64,000 nt of DNA from Yoonia maricola (GTDB lineage: Bacteria; Pseudomonadota; Alphaproteobacteria; Rhodobacterales; Rhodobacteraceae): positions 1,612,001 through 1,676,000 of the forward strand of contig NZ_PGTY01000001.1 in NCBI RefSeq assembly GCF_002797915.1. The letters are read 5' to 3'. Below are positions 1 to 8,343 of the stretch, piece by piece (positions within the stretch are counted from its first letter, which is position 1; every line of letters begins with the position of its first letter). A program made the translations under genes and the position numbers. Under the pieces are notes generated by a model. That model ran no database searches. It worked only from the letters and a program-made list of their open reading frames with translations, and was not told the DNA's origin.

Positions 1-1
1 G

Positions 2-202
2 GCCTCTTTTGACACCAACCGTACCACCGCTGGCCTCTCCGCTGGCAAATTCGCTTTCTTTGCGAACATGATGACCGCTGTTGCTGCATGGAACGATGCA
101 CGCATCACACGCAACGCCTTGTCCAAGCTGACCGCACGTGAACTGGACGACATCGGCCTGTCACATGGCGATATCGAAGCAATCGCGACACGCGTACGCT
201 AA
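2..202 (+). CDS. DUF1127 family small protein (5' truncated)
   Basis: The window opens inside this gene; 66 residues are visible and the start lies upstream. The C-terminal half reads NALSKLTARELDDIGL followed by SHGDIEAIATR, the basic/acidic helix typical of DUF1127 (YjiS-like) proteins, preceded by an aromatic AAWNDARITR stretch. These proteins are usually 50-90 residues and abundant in Rhodobacteraceae; some relatives are linked to RNA binding or to phosphate and stress responses, but no function can be assigned here. A strong terminator follows 23 bases after the stop, so this is the last gene of its transcript. Confidence 0.8.
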   Translation, partial: ASFDTNRTTAGLSAGKFAFFANMMTAVAAWNDARITRNALSKLTARELDDIGLSHGDIEAIATRVR

Positions 203-224
203 ATCAAGCGCCGCACCAAAAGCG

Positions 225-261
225 AAAGGCCGCGTTCACAATGAACGCGGCCTTTTCGTTT
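225..261 (+). terminator. Rho-independent terminator after the DUF1127 gene
   Basis: A perfect 13-bp stem, AAAGGCCGCGTTC (225-237) with GAACGCGGCCTTT (243-255), closes a 5-base loop and runs into a T-rich tract (TTTTCGTTT). The A-rich left arm means it may also work on the other strand, for the convergent gene ending at 283. Confidence 0.9.
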
Positions 262-282
262 GCCTGATGCAACAGCTGTGGT

Positions 283-624
283 TTAAGGCAGGATTGTTCC
301 GATACCGCCGGCAGCCATAACAGTTACAGGGTCGGGTTGCATGATCCATGCGCCTGCCTGCTCGAGAACACTGCCACCTTCCAAGGCCGCAACACGTTCA
401 ACATATTCAGCCTCGCCCAAGTAGGCAAAAAGGAACCCCTTGAACAGAAAACCAAGGAACAAGACCGCAAGCAGCCCTTTCAGTGGAAAACGTGGGCGAT
501 AAAGCCGCGGCTTTGCAACGATCAACCCATCAGAGTTGATAGATTTCACCACGCCATTCGACATTTTGTCGTGACGACGTACAATTCGTTTTAGTCGTTT
601 ATCAAATGGGACTTGGGCTTGCAC
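283..624 (-). CDS. Conserved small single-pass membrane protein, function unknown
   Basis: 113 residues. The N-terminal 45 residues are basic and cytoplasmic in character (KRLKRIVRRHDK), followed by one hydrophobic segment at about residues 50-68 and a C-terminal tail of about 45 residues ending in a Gly/Ala-rich stretch. I do not recognise the family. The start is a GTG at 624, chosen because a GGAGG sits 8 bases upstream; an ATG nearer the GGAGG is in another frame. It stands alone, convergent to the DUF1127 gene, with about 95 bp to prmA. Confidence 0.6.
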   Translation of the reverse strand: MQAQVPFDKRLKRIVRRHDKMSNGVVKSINSDGLIVAKPRLYRPRFPLKGLLAVLFLGFLFKGFLFAYLGEAEYVERVAALEGGSVLEQAGAWIMQPDPVTVMAAGGIGTILP

Positions 625-718
625 CTGTTCATCCTCCGAAATTTACACTCTTAATATACTATTCACTTTGACAATTTTTATATCCCACACAAGCCATACC
701 GCAATCACAAGGACACAT

Positions 719-1603
719 TTAGTCTGAATTGCGCCTATTTCTCCGCAGAACAAGCGTTGTCCAGTCAACAATAACCCGTTTTTGGACAAGATTGAACCCA
801 TTTTGTTGATAAATCGCGATCACCTCATCCGCCTGTTCATTCAGAATACCCGATAGAATCGCATATCCTTCATCAGCAGTATGGGCACCCATGTCTGGTG
901 CGAGCCCGATTAGCGGTGCCTTGAGGATATTGGCAAAGATCAAATCATAAGGCCCGTTTTCACGCAATTCCGGCGCACCGAAACCCGCAGCAACAACGCA
1001 GTTTACGCGGTCTTGCAAGCCATTGCTGATCACATTGGCCTGCGCGACCTCCACGGCGACAGGATCAATATCGCTAGCCAGCACGGTGTACGGCAGAACC
1101 TTGGCAGCAGCCATTGCCAGAACAGCCGTGCCACAACCAACGTCAAGAATGTTTTTACCCACAAAGCCATCTGACGACAGCGCATCAAATGCCTCAAGAC
1201 ATCCTTTGGTTGTGCCGTGATGACCCGTGCCAAAGGCCATGGCAGCATCAATCAGCAGCGGTATTTTGTCATCGGGCACCTTGTCGGCATCGTGGCTGCC
1301 ATAGACGAAGAAGCGCCCGGCAGGCACGGGGGACAGTTCGCGCTGGACCTTTGAAACCCAATCCTGTTCGGGAATTTCAGAGATATTGAAGGGTCTAGCG
1401 CCGTGCAAAGCGGATAATACCGCCAAGGCAGCCGCATCCGGTGGGTCGGTGAAGTACACCGCCACCTCCCACAAGCCAGATCCATCTTCGATCTCGAAAA
1501 CACCGATGCCGGTGGGTTCAGGCTGCACTGCCTCCAACGCGTCCGCCAGTTGATAGGCGGCGTCTTCGCCTTTGATCGTGGTCAATGCGGAATAGGTGAT
1601 CAT
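719..1603 (-). CDS. prmA: Ribosomal protein L11 methyltransferase PrmA
   Basis: 294 residues. Trimethylates ribosomal protein L11 using S-adenosylmethionine, in the cytoplasm. The C-terminal half is a class I methyltransferase fold: the motif I region NILDVGCGTAVLAMAA binds SAM, SDIDPVAVEVAQAN is the acidic loop after beta-2, and FANILKAPL is the PrmA form of motif IV. The N-terminal ~110 residues are the L11-binding domain. The start at 1603 (MITYSALTTI) is preferred over an upstream in-frame ATG at 1660, because that one would overlap the SGNH gene, and an AAAGG precedes 1603. It is the last gene of a minus-strand cluster msrA - SGNH hydrolase - prmA. Confidence 0.93.
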   Translation of the reverse strand: MITYSALTTIKGEDAAYQLADALEAVQPEPTGIGVFEIEDGSGLWEVAVYFTDPPDAAALAVLSALHGARPFNISEIPEQDWVSKVQRELSPVPAGRFFVYGSHDADKVPDDKIPLLIDAAMAFGTGHHGTTKGCLEAFDALSSDGFVGKNILDVGCGTAVLAMAAAKVLPYTVLASDIDPVAVEVAQANVISNGLQDRVNCVVAAGFGAPELRENGPYDLIFANILKAPLIGLAPDMGAHTADEGYAILSGILNEQADEVIAIYQQNGFNLVQKRVIVDWTTLVLRRNRRNSD

Positions 1604-1634
1604 GCGCGTACCTTTGGATTGGGTCGCCTGTCGG

Positions 1635-2393
1635 TTAGGACGCACCAAGGTCCGCGTCAAGCAGGTCAGGATCGGTCAGAACCACCTGCGCGACCTCATC
1701 AGCCCATCGCGCATAAACCAAAGGACCGGGGTGGAACCCGTCTGCGGACATATTGCTTTCGTCCAGTCCCATGTTGAATTTCAGGGCCACGCAATCGGGC
1801 CGCCCTGCGGCAAGCATGTGTAAATGCCGATCAAAGCGCGCAGCCTGTCGTCCCAGCACCCATCGCAACGGATGCGGCAAAAGCGGGAATTGTCCGATCG
1901 GTGGCAGGCCCGATACAATGATTTTGGGGTGATCAAGCCGCGATGTCAGTTGGTCAAAAAGTGCGGCTTGCTGGCGCAGCCATCGGCGCAGCGACACACC
2001 TTTGGTCACGTCATTTACGCCCAATGCTGTCACAACCACATCATACTTCGCTTTGGGCAGGTCTTTGACCCACTCCAGAGCATCCGCCGTTTTGGCGCCG
2101 GTCTTGGCCACCAGATCATAGGTGACTGTTGCATGACGCCCTAACCGATGGGTCAATTGCCCTAGCAAGGCATCTGCCTGCGTCGCAACCCCGATCCCAA
2201 GCGCCGAACTGTCGCCGATAATCAAAAGCTGCAGCGGCGGACCACTCCCGATCACGCCACTGCGCGTGCCGGTTGGTTCTGGCAGTTCAATATAGCTGGT
2301 GCGCACATGAACCGCCTGACCCAGCAGGACCGGCATCAGCAAAACCCGCGCAGTGATATCAAGATAGTCGCGCGTGGGTTCAGGCTCCGACAC
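1635..2393 (-). CDS. SGNH/GDSL-family hydrolase (esterase-like)
   Basis: 252 residues. The SGNH blocks are in order: block [10 protein letters not shown] (Ser at about residue 62), a GxND block as [10 protein letters not shown], and the C-terminal DGFHPG holding the Asp-His pair. This predicts an intracellular serine esterase or lipase-like hydrolase; no clear signal peptide is seen, so the substrate could be a cytosolic ester or an acyl-modified metabolite. The start overlaps the end of msrA by 14 bp and prmA follows after 31 bp, so the three genes are probably cotranscribed. Substrate unknown. Confidence 0.8.
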   Translation of the reverse strand: MSEPEPTRDYLDITARVLLMPVLLGQAVHVRTSYIELPEPTGTRSGVIGSGPPLQLLIIGDSSALGIGVATQADALLGQLTHRLGRHATVTYDLVAKTGAKTADALEWVKDLPKAKYDVVVTALGVNDVTKGVSLRRWLRQQAALFDQLTSRLDHPKIIVSGLPPIGQFPLLPHPLRWVLGRQAARFDRHLHMLAAGRPDCVALKFNMGLDESNMSADGFHPGPLVYARWADEVAQVVLTDPDLLDADLGAS

Positions 2394-3030
2394 CGATTGG
2401 ACAGGTCACGCCTGTACCGCCAATTCCGCAATATCCATTGGGGTTCTTGGCCAGATATTGTTGATGATAGTCCTCGGCAAAATAGAACGTTGGTGCATCA
2501 ATGATCTCGGTTGTGATCGCCCCATAGCCAGCCTGAGACAGACGCGGAGCAAACGCGATCTTGGATGCCTCTGCCGCTTCTTTCTGTGCCTCTGAATAGG
2601 TGTAGATGCCGGAACGATACTGCGTGCCCGCATCATTGCCTTGCCGCATACCTTGGGTCGGATCGTGGCCTTCCCAAAACACCTGCAACAACTGGTCATA
2701 AGAAATGACGGACGGATCATACACGACGCGGACCACCTCGTTGTGGCCTGTCTTGCCGGAACACACCTCTTCATAGGTGGCATTCGGGGTATAGCCACCC
2801 GCATAGCCAACCATCGTCGATTGCACGCCGTCCAGTTTCCAGAACATCCGCTCAACACCCCAGAAACAGCCCATGCCAAACATAGCCTCTTCCATGCCCA
2901 CAGGCACTTCACCGGTAAGCGGGTTATCGAACACGAAGTGGGTACTGGCCGTCGGGATCGCCGTAGGGCGACCGGGCAAGGCCGCATCCTTGGCGATCAT
3001 TTCAGATTTTGCGCGGGACATGAAAAACAT
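2380..3030 (-). CDS. msrA: Peptide methionine (S)-S-oxide reductase MsrA
   Basis: 216 residues. Reduces methionine-S-sulfoxide in oxidised proteins with thioredoxin as electron donor. The catalytic GCFWG motif is at residues 54-58 with the nucleophilic Cys at 55. The family blocks [19 protein letters not shown] and the C-terminal [11 protein letters not shown] are present; the late cysteines (YCG, TCP) are candidates for resolving Cys. The start at 3030 has an AAGGAG 7 bases upstream, which argues against the longer frame that begins at 3144. First gene of the msrA-SGNH-prmA cluster. Confidence 0.95.
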   Translation of the reverse strand: MFFMSRAKSEMIAKDAALPGRPTAIPTASTHFVFDNPLTGEVPVGMEEAMFGMGCFWGVERMFWKLDGVQSTMVGYAGGYTPNATYEEVCSGKTGHNEVVRVVYDPSVISYDQLLQVFWEGHDPTQGMRQGNDAGTQYRSGIYTYSEAQKEAAEASKIAFAPRLSQAGYGAITTEIIDAPTFYFAEDYHQQYLAKNPNGYCGIGGTGVTCPIGVGA

Positions 3031-3253
3031 CACGTTGCTCCTTGTTTGTCGTGTTATAGATAGGGCGTTTACGTGACATGACCAAGACCGCAATTTGCCA
3101 CGTCTTTGTGAGGAATTCTTTCCGGCACCTTGAAAAAGGTACAATCAATACCCAATTGTATACTGATGCATACTGAACTTATACACCGAACTGCTCTGTC
3201 CGCCAGCCCTGCGCTGGCCGCGATCGTTCGTCTGGCACGACATGCATCCAAGA

Positions 3254-3270
3254 GCGTTACACTCTAACGC
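3254..3270. promoter_or_regulatory. Inverted repeat in the msrA / small membrane protein divergent region
   Basis: The 315-bp gap 3031-3345 separates divergent genes and must hold two promoters. The only symmetric element I can point to is GCGTTA-N5-TAACGC at 3254-3270. It could be an operator or a small hairpin; nothing links it to a known regulator. The rest of the gap shows no ORF or RNA gene that I can support. Confidence 0.25.
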
Positions 3271-3345
3271 CCACACAACCACCCAAACGATAAAATTAAC
3301 TGGGGCGCTAAGGCGCGACCCCTTTCAACAGGAGTGCGTAAACAT

Positions 3346-3780
3346 ATGACTGGTGCAATCATTGTCGTGACTTTTTCATTTTATATTCTTCAATTCATCT
3401 TTGCCTTGGGCAGCTGGTCTGCCGGAGGCATGATGGTTCTGGTGGTCCTTGTTGTCCCACCGCTCGCCGCGGGACTGTTTGGCGGCATGCAATACGCACG
3501 CACCGAACGGCGCGGTATGCGGATGCTGAGCCGTCTGGCTTGCGCACTCAAAAGCTGTCTTGCGATCGTGTTTACGCCATTGCTGATCTCATTTGTACTC
3601 ATCTTGGTGAGTATCATTGGCAGCGGGTTCGGCTTTTTGTTCGCCGTACCAGATATGGCCGCCTTCCTGACCTTAGCCGGATTGATCCAGATGGGGGTCT
3701 TTACGCTTTATGGATTGCCCGCGATCTTCATTGGTCTGACAGCCGGGCAATGGTTGCAATTCAAAAGAATGACACGGTAA
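3346..3780 (+). CDS. Small polytopic membrane protein, function unknown
   Basis: 144 residues, with about four hydrophobic segments (near residues 5-22, 27-47, 70-95 and 110-135) and one basic cytoplasmic loop, QYARTERRGMRML. Size and layout are faintly like ABZJ_00895-type proteins, but I do not claim membership. The ATG at 3346 is chosen because GGAG lies 11 bases upstream; a GTG at 3334 falls inside that ribosome-binding site. It is convergent with the MFS gene, with a 2-bp gap. Confidence 0.6.
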   Translation: MTGAIIVVTFSFYILQFIFALGSWSAGGMMVLVVLVVPPLAAGLFGGMQYARTERRGMRMLSRLACALKSCLAIVFTPLLISFVLILVSIIGSGFGFLFAVPDMAAFLTLAGLIQMGVFTLYGLPAIFIGLTAGQWLQFKRMTR

Positions 3781-3782
3781 CG

Positions 3783-5012
3783 CTACTCTGCTGCTGCCAG
3801 CAAGCGCCCTTGAAATACAGTTTCATGACCGGGGGCGGGATGGCGCGGGATCAGCATGGACAACAAGAGCGAGACAATCGCCATGCCCGCTGCCATCAAA
3901 AACACCAGGCCGGGCGACTGCAACCAGACATATCCCAAAAGCGCAGGCAGAAAGACGGCAGCAATGTGGTTGATCGTAAAGGCCACCGCAGCCGTGGGTG
4001 CAATATCCTGCGGGTCGGCAATCTTCTGGAAGTAGGTTTTGATAGCCAGCGCGAGACTAAAGAACAGATGGTTGACCACATAAAGGGTAATAGCCAGCAC
4101 AACGCCCCAGCCGAAATAGTAGATACCGCCGTAGGCAAAAAAGACGAGGCACAGGCCTACATATTCAAAAATCAGTGCTCGGCGCTCACCAAAGACCTGT
4201 ACCAGCCTGCCCAAAACCGGTGCGACCAGCATGTTGATCAAGAGCGTGATCATAAAAAGCTTGGTGATTTCATCGACAGCAAAACCGAACTGTTCGACCA
4301 TCATGAAGCCCGCAAAGACAACAAAGACCTGCCGCCGTGCCCCAGACATGAATTGCAAGGCATAGTACAACCAATAGCGCTTGCGCAGAACCATCTGTCT
4401 GACCTGCGGATGAGGCGCCTCGAACTGGGGATAGGCTAGCAGGCAGAAGGTGGCGACAACCACGGTGAAACCACCAGACAGCCAATATACAATGCTATAG
4501 GTCAGGCCAAAACGTTCCCAACTGACAACGATCAGCAGATACACCACCAAAGTCGCCGCTGACCCAGCCGACAAAATCCATCCCAGCGTTTGCGGCGCCT
4601 TTTTCTTGTCGATCCACTGCAGTTGCAGCGACTGATTGACGGTCTCGTAATAGTGAAAACCAATCGATGACAGCATCGTCACCACCAAAATCCCGCCCAT
4701 CTGCGGGAATTGTGCGGTCACGGCCGTCGCAGCGCCCAGCATGATCAAGGACACCAACCCCAAGACCTGCTCGCGGACAAACATGATCAGGGCAATGACG
4801 CCAATGGCAAAGAACCCCGGAATTTCGCGGACCGTATGCAGCCAGCCGATATCTGACCCATCGAAAGCGGCCACCTCAATCACAAAGTTATTCAGCAGCG
4901 CTGACCACGTCGCAAAAGCAATCGGCATCGCCATTGCCATGACAAACAACAACGACGTCGGCCTGCGCCACAGCGGCAGGGATGGGGCATCTTGGAGACG
5001 GACAATTTTCAT
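3783..5012 (-). CDS. Major facilitator superfamily transporter
   Basis: 409 residues with about twelve hydrophobic segments in two halves and a basic cytoplasmic loop in the middle (QVRQMVLRKRYW), the standard MFS layout. The substrate cannot be told: no diagnostic sugar, drug or nitrate motif is evident. The start at 5012 (MKIVRLQDAP) is preferred over a 43-residue-longer frame whose extra sequence is not membrane-protein-like; the ribosome-binding site is weak either way. It is transcribed alone. Confidence 0.8.
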   Translation of the reverse strand: MKIVRLQDAPSLPLWRRPTSLLFVMAMAMPIAFATWSALLNNFVIEVAAFDGSDIGWLHTVREIPGFFAIGVIALIMFVREQVLGLVSLIMLGAATAVTAQFPQMGGILVVTMLSSIGFHYYETVNQSLQLQWIDKKKAPQTLGWILSAGSAATLVVYLLIVVSWERFGLTYSIVYWLSGGFTVVVATFCLLAYPQFEAPHPQVRQMVLRKRYWLYYALQFMSGARRQVFVVFAGFMMVEQFGFAVDEITKLFMITLLINMLVAPVLGRLVQVFGERRALIFEYVGLCLVFFAYGGIYYFGWGVVLAITLYVVNHLFFSLALAIKTYFQKIADPQDIAPTAAVAFTINHIAAVFLPALLGYVWLQSPGLVFLMAAGMAIVSLLLSMLIPRHPAPGHETVFQGRLLAAAE

Positions 5013-5170
5013 GCGGTTAGGCTTACGCCTGTTGATAAGTGAAAGCGAGGGGAAGAAAGCTGTGTCGTGCTTCGTGCCATTGCGCCGCGTAAATGGCTGC
5101 AATAGCGCGAAGTTACCCCAGCATGTTACGTTGCTTTCCAACCAGATCCGACCGCCCCATCATTAGGCCG

Positions 5171-5192
5171 GTCGCAACTTAGTCGCAACTTA
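5171..5192. repeat. Two tandem copies of an 11-bp unit
   Basis: GTCGCAACTTA occurs twice head to tail in the 255-bp gap between the MFS gene and the kinase gene. It marks the start of a stretch with lower GC. It could be an operator pair or simple slippage. Confidence 0.5.
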
Positions 5193-5267
5193 GTGGTCAG
5201 GTTGGTTTTCGTTGGCGCCCTGATCTAATGTGCTTGCTAGATACAATTTGAGATTTGGAGTTTTGGG

Positions 5268-6218
5268 TTGAGAGAAGTCTTGCAAGTCCTGCGACTGGTA
5301 ACACCATTACTTTCAAAAGCGGGCTTGCCAACAGAAAATTGGTCGACATGTGTTCTGTCGCGTCGTGACGACAGAGCAAAGCACCGTATTGTCGTCAAGC
5401 TTAGTGCACCGGGTCGTATTGCCTTGGCCGCCAAACTGATTTCGCGCCCCACAGATCCAAAGGGCTTTGAAAAGGCTGTATTGCGACAAGTAGAAATGGC
5501 TGAATCCATGCGGTGCTGCCCAAAAATCTACGGATTTGACGTCACCTCTCAAGTTGTTTTGATGGATTTTGTGGAGGGCCAGAACGCGTATGACGTATTC
5601 CGTGCAAGCCCTGCCGAACACCATGGACAAGCCCTGAGCGTCGCTGGTCAGTGGGTAGATAAGTTTCATCGATCAGCCAATTGGGAGCTTCGGCAGTTCA
5701 AACCGGTTTACACCCTCAACCACCTCGCGAAGCTAAGAAAATCGATAAACGACGGCGAGGTTGAGGTGCCCAAAAAATCTAGTTTTTTGGCTGCGCTGGA
5801 ACAGACGATTCAAACCGCACCTGAGCCTCATCAATGCCAGACGATCGCGGCAATTAACCATGGTGATCTCAATCTGAGAAACATTTTGCTTGATGGGCAA
5901 ACGGCATCTGGACTTGATTTCGGATCGCCAGGGCTTTTGCCGGTCGCTCACGATTTGGCTAGGCTCTTTTGTCACTATGGTGCCCTGTGTGTGAAGCCCA
6001 GTCTTATCGATTATCAGCCTTTGCCCGGTGTGAATCTGGACTCATTCTTCAAAGGCTACGAGTTGGTTACAAAGGAAGACCAAACCGTTGCCTTCCTTTG
6101 TAGGGTCCGATTACTGCGCGATTGGCAGACAATTCCAAAGGCGGCAACGCAGACGAGTATTCCCCAAAAGAGACGACTTCGAGGTATTCAAGCATTGGCG
6201 AGACGTATGTTCGACTGA
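5268..6218 (+). CDS. Aminoglycoside-phosphotransferase-fold kinase (APH family)
   Basis: 316 residues. The APH/choline-kinase core is recognisable: the Brenner-type catalytic loop HGDLNLRNIL (residues ~203-212) is followed by LDFGSPG, the metal-binding DFG-like motif, and an acidic HDLARLF helix. The N-terminal lobe has a likely ATP Lys in HRIVVKLS. Such proteins phosphorylate small molecules (choline, homoserine, fructosamine, aminoglycosides); sequence alone does not decide the substrate. The start is TTG at 5268, supported by GGAG 7 bases upstream. GC of sampled lines is near 50%, against about 55-60% in neighbours, suggesting an acquired gene. It stands alone. Confidence 0.7.
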   Translation: MREVLQVLRLVTPLLSKAGLPTENWSTCVLSRRDDRAKHRIVVKLSAPGRIALAAKLISRPTDPKGFEKAVLRQVEMAESMRCCPKIYGFDVTSQVVLMDFVEGQNAYDVFRASPAEHHGQALSVAGQWVDKFHRSANWELRQFKPVYTLNHLAKLRKSINDGEVEVPKKSSFLAALEQTIQTAPEPHQCQTIAAINHGDLNLRNILLDGQTASGLDFGSPGLLPVAHDLARLFCHYGALCVKPSLIDYQPLPGVNLDSFFKGYELVTKEDQTVAFLCRVRLLRDWQTIPKAATQTSIPQKRRLRGIQALARRMFD

Positions 6219-6402
6219 TGTTCTGCCATGCCACGCGGTCACCGACCGAACAAGGTAAGACGAGTTCATGGCGAGCCCATCGTCAGAGGTGTTCTTGGCA
6301 AAAAGCTTCGAAACCGTAAGTATCTGAAGCTAGTCTTGGCCCGCAAAGCTGACTTATCAAATACGCCTCTTTGTAACGCAAACCACTTCAGCGCCGTTAT
6401 CC

Positions 6403-6416
6403 TTGATCCACATCAA
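6403..6416 (+). promoter_or_regulatory. FNR box (FnrL site) upstream of ccoG
   Basis: TTGATCCACATCAA is a perfect match to the FNR consensus TTGAT-N4-ATCAA. It lies 65 bp upstream of ccoG, a position suited to activation. The matching FnrL is encoded at 29822-30541. The stretch 6219-6402 before it holds no gene I can support. Confidence 0.88.
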
Positions 6417-6481
6417 AGATATTCCCCGCCAGCACCTTACAACCGATCCTGCGAACAGAACTCTAGCCTTGCAGGTCACGT

Positions 6482-7894
6482 ATGTCCTCTTCCGAAAACC
6501 AGCCGCTTTACGCCCCACGCGAACCGATCTTTCCGCGTCGCGTCAAAGGGTTTTACCGGAACCTGAAATGGTGGGTGATGGCCGTCACCTTGGGCATCTA
6601 TTACCTCACGCCTTGGATTCGTTGGGACCGTGGCCCCAATCTGCCGGACCAGGCCGTTCTGATCGACATGGCGCACCGCCGTTTCTATTTCTTCTGGATT
6701 GAAATTTGGCCGCATGAATTCTACTTCGTCGCCGGCCTTCTGATCATGGCGGGCCTTGGCCTATTCCTTTTCACATCGGCCCTTGGCCGGGTCTGGTGCG
6801 GATATACCTGTCCGCAGACCGTCTGGACCGATCTCTTTATCCTTGTCGAACGCTGGATTGAGGGCGACCGCAACGCGCGTGTTCGTCTGTGGAACGCCGA
6901 TTGGTCGTTCCGCAAGGCCCGTCTGCGCATCACGAAATGGACAGTTTGGTTGCTGATTGCTGTCGCAACCGGTGGCGCTTGGGTATTCTACTTTGCTGAT
7001 GCCCCTACCCTTGCTGTCAGCCTCGCGACATTCAGCGCTCCTCCTATCGCTTGGGCGACGATTGGCGTGCTGACAGCCACGACTTTCATTTTCGGTGGCT
7101 TCATGCGCGAGCAAGTCTGCAACTACATGTGCCCTTGGCCACGCATTCAGGCCGCGATGATGGACCCCGAAACACTGACCGTCGCCTACCGCGACTGGCG
7201 AGGAGAGCCGCGCGGCAAGCAACGGGTTGAAGGTGCGGGCGACTGTATCGATTGCATGGCTTGCGTGAACGTCTGCCCAGCGGGTATCGACATCCGCGAC
7301 GGTCAACAAATGGAATGCATCACCTGTGCGCTTTGTATCGACGCCTGCGATGATGTGATGGATAAAATCGGCAAACCGCGTGGATTGATCGACTACCTTG
7401 CGCTGTCAGATCAAGAGGAAGAGGCCAAAGGCAAACCTGCCAAAAAGCTGTGGCAGCATGTGTTCCGTTTTCGCACGGTCCTTTATACGGCCATGTGGGC
7501 AGCGATTGGCATTGGGCTTGTCTTTGCACTATTTATCCGTGCCGATATCGAAATGACTGTCGCCGCCGTGCGCAATCCGACCTTCGTGACACTTTCCGAC
7601 GGCACGGTGCGCAACATCTACGATATCCGCCTGCTGAATAAGCATGGCGAAGATCGCGAATTCCACCTCTCGCTAACCTCGGACGAAATCCTGCGTATTG
7701 ATCTTGAGGGCACAGCCCAGCGCAACGTCGTCGTCCCCGCCAACGAAACCTACCTGCAACGCGTTTATGTGTCCGCCCGCCCGATTGATCCGGCATCCAC
7801 AACCGATCGCACTGATTTGCGCTTCTGGGTCGAGGATCTGCTGTCAGGCGAACGCGCGCACAAGGATGCAGTCTTTAATGGGAGAGCCCAATGA
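6482..7894 (+). CDS. ccoG: cbb3 oxidase assembly protein CcoG (RdxA/FixG), 4Fe-4S membrane protein
   Basis: 470 residues. CcoG is an inner-membrane ferredoxin-like protein needed for cbb3 oxidase maturation; in Rhodobacter it acts in copper reduction for the CuB centre. The N-terminal half has several membrane segments (about 35-55, 85-105, 160-180, 190-210) with WCGYTCPQTVW and CNYMCPWPRIQ motifs. Two 4Fe-4S ligand sets follow: CIDCMACVNVCP and CITCALCIDACD, at about residues 257-290. A further membrane segment at ~345-365 and a periplasmic C-terminal Ig-like domain complete the family pattern. It is the first gene of ccoGHIS, overlapping ccoH by 4 bp, and is predicted to be FnrL-activated through the box at 6403. 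Confidence 0.95.
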   Translation: MSSSENQPLYAPREPIFPRRVKGFYRNLKWWVMAVTLGIYYLTPWIRWDRGPNLPDQAVLIDMAHRRFYFFWIEIWPHEFYFVAGLLIMAGLGLFLFTSALGRVWCGYTCPQTVWTDLFILVERWIEGDRNARVRLWNADWSFRKARLRITKWTVWLLIAVATGGAWVFYFADAPTLAVSLATFSAPPIAWATIGVLTATTFIFGGFMREQVCNYMCPWPRIQAAMMDPETLTVAYRDWRGEPRGKQRVEGAGDCIDCMACVNVCPAGIDIRDGQQMECITCALCIDACDDVMDKIGKPRGLIDYLALSDQEEEAKGKPAKKLWQHVFRFRTVLYTAMWAAIGIGLVFALFIRADIEMTVAAVRNPTFVTLSDGTVRNIYDIRLLNKHGEDREFHLSLTSDEILRIDLEGTAQRNVVVPANETYLQRVYVSARPIDPASTTDRTDLRFWVEDLLSGERAHKDAVFNGRAQ

Positions 7895-8343
7895 CACGTG
7901 AATTCACAGGATGGCACATGCTGGGCCTTATGGTCGGCGGCTTTGGGATCATCATTGCGGTGAACCTAACACTGGCTTGGAACGCTATTGCCACATTCCC
8001 CGGGGTTGAAGCCCGCAATTCATATGTCGTCAGTCAGACATTCGAAGCTGATCGCGCGGCCCAAAATGCCCTGCATTGGGATGTGAGTGCTGACATTACC
8101 GGTGGCGTGCTGACCGTCACCATCCTCGATCACATGGGTGCTCCTGTGCAGGCCGAGGTCACACGCGCCATTCTAGGTCAGGCGACAAACGTCAACATGG
8201 ATAGTACCCCCGCATTCACTTGGACCGGTTCCAGCTATACAGCCCCTGTCACAATGACCGAAGGCTATTGGAACCTGCGCCTAGAGTTGATCGCCCCTGA
8301 TGGCACCAAGTTTCGCCGCCGCTTCCCGATTACCGCAAAATGA
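7891..8343 (+). CDS. ccoH: cbb3 oxidase assembly protein CcoH (FixH)
   Basis: 150 residues. One N-terminal membrane anchor (residues ~9-30), then a periplasmic beta-rich domain ending in EGYWNLRLELIAPDG, the FixH signature region. CcoH contacts the oxidase during assembly and helps to stabilise it. It overlaps ccoG and ccoI by ATGA junctions, indicating translational coupling. Confidence 0.92.
   Translation: MTREFTGWHMLGLMVGGFGIIIAVNLTLAWNAIATFPGVEARNSYVVSQTFEADRAAQNALHWDVSADITGGVLTVTILDHMGAPVQAEVTRAILGQATNVNMDSTPAFTWTGSSYTAPVTMTEGYWNLRLELIAPDGTKFRRRFPITAK

Noticed and set aside
6228..6566. 112-residue frame between the APH kinase and ccoG
   Set aside because: It overlaps the well-supported ccoG start in another frame, includes the FNR box, and shows no domain.
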